From JAVBOV01 sp031550205 (lineage in GTDB: Bacteria > Pseudomonadota > Alphaproteobacteria > RF32 > CAG-239), in assembly GCA_031550205.1 (NCBI GenBank), contig JAVBOV010000043.1, positions 1 to 16,165 on the forward strand: a stretch of DNA of 16,165 nucleotides, read 5' to 3'. A program made the position numbers and the translations under genes. Positions 6,415 through 11,334 of the stretch are shown in pieces (positions within the stretch are counted from its first letter, which is position 1; each line of letters starts with the position of its first letter). The notes beneath the pieces are model-generated. The model was not told where the DNA came from and did no database searches. It was given only the letters and a program-made list of their open reading frames with translations.

Positions 6415-8064
6415 ATGTTTAACAAAGACGGGTTATATTTTTTGCCCCTGGGCGGTGCCGATGAAATCGGCTTAAACTGCTATGTTTATGCCAGCAATGG
6501 CAAACTAATTGTGGTCGATGCCGGTTATGGTTTCTTAAACGACGATTATCCGGGAATGGATATGGCACTTCCCGATGCAAGCTTTTTAAAAGATTATAAA
6601 AAAGACATTGAAGGCTTGTTCATTTCTCACGCGCATGAAGATCACTTCGGCGCCATTGCCCATATTTGGCCGCTGCTTGAATGTCCGGTTTATGCCACCG
6701 AGTTCACCTTAAAAGCCGTTGCTGCGCGCTTAAAAGAACATAAAATTGAAAATGTTCCGCTGATAATGGTTGATGACCAGCCGGTAAAACTCAAAAACTT
6801 TGAAGTTGAATTTTTATCATTGGTGCATTCCGTTCCCGAGACCTCCGGCTTGTTCATTAAAACCGCCCACGGCAAAGTGGTTCACGCCACCGACTGGCGT
6901 TTTGATGACGGCAAATCGGCGCTGCTTCCGACTGATTTTCCGGCGCTTAAACGCGTGGCTGAAGAGGGCGTAAACCTCTTTGTCTGCGATTCCACCAACG
7001 TGTTGGTAGATAAAGAGCAGTTCACAGAAAAAGACGTGCGCGAAAGTTTGTTAAAACTTATTCCGCAATTTGATAAAGGCTTAATCGCCACTTGCTTTGC
7101 CTCCAATCTGGTTCGTTTAGAGAGTCTGATTCTGGCCGCATATGAAGGCGGAAGAGTTCCGGTTTTGGTTGGCCGCAGCATCATCCAAAGCATGAAAAAC
7201 GCCAAAGAATGCGGCTATTTCCAAGACCTGCCCGATTATATCAGCATTGAAAATGCCAAAGACATTCCCGCAGAGCAGGCGCTTTATATCTGCACCGGTT
7301 CTCAAGGGAACTATCGCAGCGCCTTAAGCCGCATTGTTAAAGACGAGATGAGAGACATCAAGCTTGCCGATGGCGACGCCATTATCTTTTCTTCCAAAAT
7401 CATTCCCGGCAACGAAGATAAAATTGAGGCCATGCAGGAAATCTTGCTCGGCAAAGGCGTAGAGGTCATTACCGAGTCTGAATATTTGGTGCATACCAGC
7501 GGCCATGCCAACAAAAGAGACTTAAAACAAATGTATGAGATTTTAAAACCTGAAATTATTGTGCCGGTGCATGGTGATAAAAAGTTTATCAAAGCTCATA
7601 AAAACTTTGCCATAGAATGCGGCATCAAAGAAGTTGCCACGGTCAGAAACGGCGACATCATGTTCATTGCGGGTAAAAAGATAGAAAAGCTTGAGCAAAT
7701 TCACACCGACGTTTTCGGCGTAGATAGAAACAATTTGGTCCGGCTCACCTCAGAGCTGGTTAAAAACCGCATCCGCTTAATGTATAACTGCAGCGTGTTT
7801 ATTTCTGTGGTGTTTAATAAAGAATGGCAGTTAAAAGATTTGCAAATCAGCTCCATTGATATTTTGGAAAAAGACGCCTGGGAAGAATTAAGCAGCAAAA
7901 TCAAAAAAGACATCATCGAAAAGCTCCCCTCGGAAGTTGTCAGGCTAAAATACAAAGAAGCCCAAATCGCCGACTACATCCGCATCAAAGCCCGCAAAAC
8001 CATAGAAAAAACCACCGAAATAAAACCCGTAACCTTCCTCCACTTCACCAAACTGGAAGATTAA
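6415..8064 (+). CDS. rnj: Ribonuclease J (metallo-beta-lactamase/beta-CASP nuclease)
   Basis: A 549-residue cytoplasmic RNase with endo- and 5'-3' exonuclease activity, used in rRNA maturation and mRNA decay in alphaproteobacteria. The N-terminal PLGGADEIGLNCY segment is characteristic of the family. The zinc-binding motif HAHEDH lies at residues 72-77, and HSVPETSG and HATDWRFDD supply further metal ligands. The beta-CASP part has CFASNLVRLESL and CTGSQGNYRSALSRI, and HTSGHANKRDL followed by PVHGD completes the active site. A C-terminal domain of about 100 residues is present, so the protein is full length. The start is preceded by AAGGA with rather long spacing. It follows birA after a 67-base gap holding a heptamer repeat. 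Confidence 0.96.
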   Translation: MFNKDGLYFLPLGGADEIGLNCYVYASNGKLIVVDAGYGFLNDDYPGMDMALPDASFLKDYKKDIEGLFISHAHEDHFGAIAHIWPLLECPVYATEFTLKAVAARLKEHKIENVPLIMVDDQPVKLKNFEVEFLSLVHSVPETSGLFIKTAHGKVVHATDWRFDDGKSALLPTDFPALKRVAEEGVNLFVCDSTNVLVDKEQFTEKDVRESLLKLIPQFDKGLIATCFASNLVRLESLILAAYEGGRVPVLVGRSIIQSMKNAKECGYFQDLPDYISIENAKDIPAEQALYICTGSQGNYRSALSRIVKDEMRDIKLADGDAIIFSSKIIPGNEDKIEAMQEILLGKGVEVITESEYLVHTSGHANKRDLKQMYEILKPEIIVPVHGDKKFIKAHKNFAIECGIKEVATVRNGDIMFIAGKKIEKLEQIHTDVFGVDRNNLVRLTSELVKNRIRLMYNCSVFISVVFNKEWQLKDLQISSIDILEKDAWEELSSKIKKDIIEKLPSEVVRLKYKEAQIADYIRIKARKTIEKTTEIKPVTFLHFTKLED

Positions 8065-8076
8065 TCGTCCATATAT

Positions 8077-8111
8077 CCCCTCCCTTTGCAAGGGAGGGTT
8101 AGGGTGGGTTT
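8077..8111. repeat. G-rich REP-like element, copy 1
   Basis: CCCTCCCT-TTGC-AAGGGAGGG forms a hairpin followed by TTAGGGTGGGTTT. Related sequences occur at 8966-8999 and 15171-15212, all with a CTCCC...GGGAGGGTTxGGGTGGG pattern. It fills most of the gap between rnj and the HAD gene. Confidence 0.65.
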
Positions 8112-8148
8112 GCTAATCATCTGAATTAATAAGTGAAAGATTTTTAAA

Positions 8149-8745
8149 ATGATAATAGCCCTAGATTGCGATGAAGTTCTTGTAGACACCGGAAGCACCT
8201 TGCGAGATGTTTACAAAATAGAATATCCAAATGATGATATAAACCCTCATTCCTATTCCTCTACTTGGCCTGCGTTTAAAGGAAATAAGGAACTGTGGAA
8301 ACAATGGCTTGTATCACGCTGGGAAAACAGCGAGTTCTTTACATCCATGAAAGCCATGCCCGGTGCCGTAGAAGCTGTGGTGCAGCTTAAAAAGGCGGGA
8401 CACAAATTGTTTGTTGTAACCGCAGTTTCAAAACACCTATCCTCACGAAGGCGTGAACATTTGGAAAGGTTGTTCGGCAATGTTTTTGAAGATATAAAAC
8501 TTCTTGGCATAGGCTCTGACAAGCGTGATGCTATTATTAATATCAAAGCCGACATTCTTGTCGATGATGATATAAAATATCTCACAGAGTGCGCCGATGT
8601 CACAAAATGCATAGGCTTCATGAGCCAAACCAACTCCGTCATATTACAACAAGCAAAATTGCTGGGTAACATTAAAATAGCCAACGGCTGGTCAGAGGTT
8701 ATAAATGTCATAAACCACCCTTGTCATCCAGAGCATATTTTATAA
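8149..8745 (+). CDS. HAD-superfamily 5'-nucleotidase-like hydrolase
   Basis: A 198-residue soluble protein with the haloacid dehalogenase-type phosphatase pattern. The N-terminal motif I LDCDEVLVD has nucleophile Asp6 and acid Asp8; motif II is VVTAV (Thr91); a Lys in SDKRD (125) fits motif III; and LVDDD (137-141) is the metal-binding motif IV. The helical cap between residues 15 and 70, with SSTWPAF and LWKQWL, resembles the 5'(3')-deoxyribonucleotidase/NT5C group, so a nucleotide monophosphatase role is likely but the substrate is open. The start lacks a strong RBS. The last residues, from about CHPEHIL, and the stop codon are supplied by a palindromic element (8723-8859), so the original C-terminus has probably been replaced. 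It is separated from rnj by a REP-like repeat. Confidence 0.82.
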   Translation: MIIALDCDEVLVDTGSTLRDVYKIEYPNDDINPHSYSSTWPAFKGNKELWKQWLVSRWENSEFFTSMKAMPGAVEAVVQLKKAGHKLFVVTAVSKHLSSRRREHLERLFGNVFEDIKLLGIGSDKRDAIINIKADILVDDDIKYLTECADVTKCIGFMSQTNSVILQQAKLLGNIKIANGWSEVINVINHPCHPEHIL

Positions 8746-8859
8746 TTTTCCTGTGTCGACTGCAGGGAGCACAGATAAGAAAATTATAAAATATGCGTGG
8801 GATCCAGTATTTATAAGCCATATTATCTTTCTGGATATCTCGACAAGCTCGATATGACA
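8723..8859. repeat. MITE-like palindromic element with long hairpin
   Basis: Starts with TGTCATCCAGA and ends with ATGACA. TCTGGAT at 8830-8836 mirrors the start, and a small palindrome (ATCTCGACAAGCTCGAT) sits between. Inside, GCATATTTTATAATTTTC (8733-8750) and its exact complement (8779-8796) form an 18-bp stem. This is extended by CTGTG/CACAG (8751-8755, 8770-8774) around a loop with CTGCAG. The left end overlaps the 3' end of the HAD gene and provides its stop codon. The TGTCATCC/ATGACA ends match two other elements in the window (9276 and 15938). Confidence 0.75.
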
Positions 8860-8875
8860 AAATGACATAAAAAAA

Positions 8876-8901
8876 ATTACGCACTATCGATAGTGCGTAA
8901 T
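8876..8901. repeat. 26-bp perfect palindrome, copy 1
   Basis: Half-site ATTACGCACTATC followed by its exact complement, centred on ATCGAT. An A run lies before it, so on the minus strand it would be a hairpin followed by T residues. The central 22 bp recur exactly at 9582-9603. Confidence 0.85.
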
Positions 8902-8913
8902 AAAAACATCCGC

Positions 8914-8940
8914 AAAAAAGCCGCTCATCTGAGCGGCTTT
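8914..8940 (-). terminator. Terminator of the XRE-regulator transcript
   Basis: AAAGCCGCTC (8917-8926) pairs with GAGCGGCTTT (8931-8940) around ATCT. On the minus strand a run of six T follows, so it fits as the terminator for the gene at 9017-9238. The plus-strand T run is only three bases. Confidence 0.75.
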
Positions 8941-8965
8941 CTCAACATCGTCATTTCAAGCCCTT

Positions 8966-8999
8966 TCTTCTCCCCTTTTAAGGGTAGGCTGGGTGGAGT
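8966..8999. repeat. G-rich REP-like element, copy 2 (degenerate)
   Basis: TTCTTCTCCCCTTTTAAGGG followed by TAGGCTGGGTGGAGT. It shares the layout of the elements at 8077 and 15171 but is more diverged. It lies between the XRE gene and its likely terminator. Confidence 0.5.
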
Positions 9000-9016
9000 C
9001 AGCAATCTCATCCTTC

Positions 9017-9238
9017 TCAATAAAACTCCACTCTCACTTTCTTTTTCATAAACCGCGCCAAGTTAAAAACCGCATCCCAGTCTTTATGGCTGCCAAGCTC
9101 CAAAGCATATAACTGCGCCTGCTTAACGTTTAAAGTTTTTGAAAGTTCCTCAATTGAAAGCCCGCTCTCAACCCGAAGCTTCTTAATCTCCTGCGCAAAC
9201 CGATATTTAAATTCATGAATATAGTAATTCTTAGACAT
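9017..9238 (-). CDS. Small XRE/Cro-type helix-turn-helix protein
   Basis: A 73-residue protein, MSKNYYIHEFKYRFAQEIKK at the start. It then has LRVESGLSIEELSKTLNVKQAQLYALELG, a typical Cro/CI helix-turn-helix at about residues 21-50: two helices, a turn at LN, and a recognition helix KQAQLYALE. The C-terminal FMKKKVRVEFY would be a short strand. It is probably a DNA-binding regulator or the antitoxin of a toxin-antitoxin pair, but no toxin gene is adjacent on either side. The start is supported by GGGAG nine bases upstream. It lies between two copies of a perfect palindrome and among MITE-like elements, which suggests an accessory origin. The 22-bp palindromes are possible operators; this is inference. 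Confidence 0.8.
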   Translation of the reverse strand: MSKNYYIHEFKYRFAQEIKKLRVESGLSIEELSKTLNVKQAQLYALELGSHKDWDAVFNLARFMKKKVRVEFY

Positions 9239-9275
9239 ATTATAAAACTCCCATGTTTTGTAAATCTTCCATCCT

Positions 9276-9344
9276 CGTCATCCTGACCCTAGAGCGTAGC
9301 GAAGGGGAAGGATCCATGGATTCTTCGTTGCACTCAGGATGACG
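9276..9344. repeat. Short MITE-like element with 11-bp terminal inverted repeats
   Basis: CGTCATCCTGA (9276-9286) and TCAGGATGACG (9334-9344) are exact inverted repeats around GAGCGTAGCGAAGG...GGATCCATGGATTC. The GTCATCCTGA...GCGAAGGATC pattern is a widespread bacterial dispersed repeat and is seen again at 15938. Confidence 0.8.
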
Positions 9345-9364
9345 ACATGGAATTATCTTTAGTT

Positions 9365-9399
9365 AAAACAAAACCACCTTTGAAAAAAATCAAAGGTGG
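9365..9399 (-). terminator. Terminator of the candidate RNA
   Basis: CCACCTTTGA (9374-9383) and TCAAAGGTGG (9390-9399) form a perfect 10-bp stem with a 6-nt loop. On the minus strand it is followed by TTTTGTTTT. On the plus strand no T run follows, which sets the direction. Confidence 0.8.
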
Positions 9400-9539
9400 G
9401 GAGTTAGAAACTGTCTCGCAACAGTCTGGGTTATTCGAGCATAGCCTTATATCCCCAGCTCCCCAAAGGGAGTTAGTTTACGAGTTGGAGTTTCTACACT
9501 CCATCGGCAGAACACCCGCCGACAAAAAGATACTAACCC
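9365..9539 (-). ncRNA. Candidate structured RNA with terminator (possibly 6S-like)
   Basis: Read on the minus strand this segment forms a chain of hairpins inside a closing stem and ends in a terminator. Plus coordinates: closing stem 9533-9539 with 9401-9407 (GGGTTAG/CTAACTC, one G-U). Hairpins lie at 9504-9522 (TCGGC/GCCGA), 9486-9503 (6 bp TGGAGT/ACTCCA), 9459-9472 (CTCCC/GGGAG), 9426-9458 (CTGGG/CCCAG enclosing GATATAAGGCTATGCTCGAA) and 9410-9425 (ACTGT/ACAGT). The terminator at 9365-9399 has a perfect 10-bp stem (CCACCTTTGA with a T-rich loop) followed by TTTTGTTTT. A weak promoter TTGCAA-16-TAGTAT (9557 to 9530) would start the RNA just inside the closing stem, so the 5' end is unsure. 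Length of about 175 and the GGTGTTC and GCTCGAA strings made me think of alphaproteobacterial 6S RNA, from memory only. A riboswitch or other sRNA is possible. An 85-codon plus-strand frame over it (9347-9604) has no RBS and is probably spurious. Confidence 0.5.
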
Positions 9540-9581
9540 AAAAACCTAAAATTGCAAATAAAATTATTAGAATGCAAAGAA

Positions 9582-9603
9582 TACGCACTATCGATAGTGC
9601 GTA
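9582..9603. repeat. 22-bp perfect palindrome, copy 2
   Basis: Exact copy of the central 22 bp at 8878-8899 (half-site TACGCACTATC), again followed by ATAAAA. It lies upstream of the minus-strand RNA candidate. Confidence 0.85.
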
Positions 9604-9604
9604 A

Positions 9605-9770
9605 TAAAAGCTCAATCACCACAAACTCAAAACTTCTCTCTCATACATCGTCCATCGATGTACGATGTAAAACATGAATCCAACACTCTTCACCTTCCAC
9701 CCTCTGACCCCCGACCACTGCCCCTGACCACTTTTCACCTTTGGTCGATGCACAACATCAATCCACCCAC
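9605..9770. other. Gene-free stretch with inverted repeat and degenerate heptamers
   Basis: No gene is supported here. TACATCGT (9644-9651) and ACGATGTA (9662-9669) form an 8-bp inverted repeat around CATCGATG. From about 9680 the sequence is built of degenerate CTTCCAC/CCCCGAC/CCTGAC-type units of roughly seven bases. A diverged copy of the TCGATG...CATxAATCCA string recurs near 9744-9768. Confidence 0.5.
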
Positions 9771-9815
9771 CGACTACTGACTACCGACTACTGACTACCG
9801 ACTACCGACTACCGA
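9771..9815. repeat. Heptamer tandem repeat (CGACTAC/TGACTAC)
   Basis: Six units of seven bases: CGACTAC, TGACTAC, CGACTAC, TGACTAC, CGACTAC, CGACTAC, then a partial CGA. It abuts the terminator of the kinase gene. Similar seven-base periodicity with other units occurs at 6353, 13824 and 16042. Confidence 0.9.
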
Positions 9816-9844
9816 AAAAAACCACTCTTTCGAGTGGTTTTTTT
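9815..9844 (-). terminator. Terminator of the histidine kinase gene
   Basis: CCACTC/GAGTGG with a TTTC loop, flanked by seven A on one side and seven T on the other. It lies directly next to the kinase stop codon and can act in both directions. Confidence 0.85.
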
Positions 9845-11266
9845 CTATTGTTCTATAGGCAGATAAATTGTAAACGTCGTCCCATTATAAGCATTCGACG
9901 TCAACGTCAAATTGCCGTGGTGCCTCATCACAATCTGTTTGGCAATCGCCAGGCCTAAGCCGGTGCCTTTAATGTTCAAATCCTTATGCTCCTGCATCCG
10001 ATAAAATCTCTCGGTCAAGCGCGCCATATTCTCATTGGAAATCTTTGCACCTTTATTATTAATTGAAATTGCCACGCCCCCGCCTTCCTTAACCTGAAAA
10101 GTCTTCGAAGCAGGAATGCTTTCTACCAGTTTAGCCCTAATCGTCACCGCCGTTTTAGCCGTGCCGTATTTAATCGCATTATCGGTCAAATTCTGCACAA
10201 TCTGCTTAACCTGGCGCGCATCTGCCACAATATCGCTCACGTCTTTCTCAACATCTGCCGTAAGTTTAATCTCGCGGTCATCAGCCTTAATCCGCAGAGC
10301 TTCAATCACATCGTCAATAATATTCGGCACAAAAACTTTTTCATCGGGTTTTTGGTCTTGGCTCATCTCAATCTTAGATAAAGAGAGCAGATTCTCAATT
10401 AATGACGACATATATTCCGTCTGCGTTGCCATAACCTTCAAAAAGTTTTCCCTTGCCTGCTCGTCATCTTTGGCCGATGTCTGCAAAGTCTCAATAAAGC
10501 CTGAAATAATCGAGAGTGGAGTGCGCAGCTCGTGCGATGCGTTGGCCACAAAGTCCGACTGCATTTTTTCAATCTTCATGGTCTTGGTCAAATCATAAAA
10601 AGCAATCACCGCCACAGCTCGCCCGCGTGAAATAAACGGCAGTTCCTTAATGTGTGCATATAATTTCTTATCCAGCGGCTTCTTGGCATAAAACACCAAA
10701 TTTTTGGCATCATACTCTTTTTTCAAAACCTCAGAAACCGCCTCCAAAAAGTTTTTGGAATCAAAAACTTTTTCAACGTTTTTATCGGTTACGTTTTTGC
10801 CGAACAACCCGCGTGCTGAAGAATTTGCTCCCAAAATATTTCCGGCGCGGTCAATCATAATAATCGGGTCGGGCAGGGAGTCTAAAACGGCTGTGTCTGA
10901 AACCGTCTGCGCCTCCAAAACGTCTGTCTTGTGCGCCCAAAAGCGGTGCATGGCATTAACAGCCTCAATCAAATCTTTGGTTTCTTTCTCGGACATTTTC
11001 AAATCTTTTGAAGAAACGTCTTCGCCTTGCGCCAGCGTTGCAATATAGTTTTTCAGCTTTTGCATCTCTGAAGTGAGCGGAAACAAAAAGGCAATATTAA
11101 AAATTGTAATTGTGGCATAAGAGATAACGGCCATCATCGGCGGCAAAATGCGCAAGGCCACCAGCATAATAAACACCAGAGCCGAAGGCATGGATAGCAG
11201 CAGCACTCTGTCCACCAATTTATCATTTTTTTCAATATGTATAAGTTTTTTTACCGGTTTTTTCAT
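9845..11266 (-). CDS. PhoR-like sensor histidine kinase
   Basis: A 473-residue inner-membrane kinase. Two membrane helices lie at about 20-64 with almost no periplasmic loop, followed by a linker and a PAS domain at about 122-228 (LDSLPDPIIMIDRAGNILGANSSA). The HisKA domain has FVANASHELRTPLSIISGF with phospho-acceptor His245, and the ATPase domain starts near 345. The N box QNLTDNAIKYG is normal (Asn359, Asn363), and LTERFYRM and GTGLGLAIAKQIV (434-446) are intact. The G1 box, usually DNGPGI in PhoR proteins, reads NKGAKI (404-409): the nucleotide-contacting Asp is Asn404 and the second Gly is Lys408. The short sensor region and PAS-HisKA layout resemble PhoR, the phosphate-starvation sensor. 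However, no phoB or pst gene is adjacent, so its partner is unknown. It is divergent from mutS. Confidence 0.9.
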   Translation of the reverse strand: MKKPVKKLIHIEKNDKLVDRVLLLSMPSALVFIMLVALRILPPMMAVISYATITIFNIAFLFPLTSEMQKLKNYIATLAQGEDVSSKDLKMSEKETKDLIEAVNAMHRFWAHKTDVLEAQTVSDTAVLDSLPDPIIMIDRAGNILGANSSARGLFGKNVTDKNVEKVFDSKNFLEAVSEVLKKEYDAKNLVFYAKKPLDKKLYAHIKELPFISRGRAVAVIAFYDLTKTMKIEKMQSDFVANASHELRTPLSIISGFIETLQTSAKDDEQARENFLKVMATQTEYMSSLIENLLSLSKIEMSQDQKPDEKVFVPNIIDDVIEALRIKADDREIKLTADVEKDVSDIVADARQVKQIVQNLTDNAIKYGTAKTAVTIRAKLVESIPASKTFQVKEGGGVAISINNKGAKISNENMARLTERFYRMQEHKDLNIKGTGLGLAIAKQIVMRHHGNLTLTSNAYNGTTFTIYLPIEQ

Positions 11267-11273
11267 TTAAATA

Positions 11274-11301
11274 TAGACTCGCTTTCAAAATACAGTATAT
11301 T
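11274..11301 (+). promoter_or_regulatory. Possible mutS promoter
   Basis: TAGACT (11274-11279) and TATATT (11296-11301) are spaced by 16 bases in the 68-base gap between the divergent kinase gene and mutS. A small inverted repeat TACAG/CTGTA (11291-11308) spans the -10 box. No ribosome binding site is obvious before the mutS ATG. Confidence 0.4.
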
Positions 11302-11334
11302 AGCTGTAGGTTTAAATTTTACTAATTTTTATCC

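Noticed and set aside
8253..8711. 152-residue minus-strand frame
   Set aside because: Fully antisense to the HAD gene, whose catalytic motifs are clear; no RBS or family signal.
9017..9238. Toxin-antitoxin pair with the XRE protein as antitoxin
   Set aside because: No toxin-sized frame with an RBS lies next to it on the minus strand; the neighbouring sequence is repeats and hairpins.
9347..9604. 85-residue plus-strand frame
   Set aside because: No ribosome binding site; it starts at the edge of a MITE-like element, ends inside a perfect palindrome, and covers the chain of perfect hairpins with a minus-strand terminator. A structured RNA explains the sequence better.
9771..9815. CRISPR-like array
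   Set aside because: Units are only seven bases with no spacers, so it is a simple tandem repeat. No cas genes are present.
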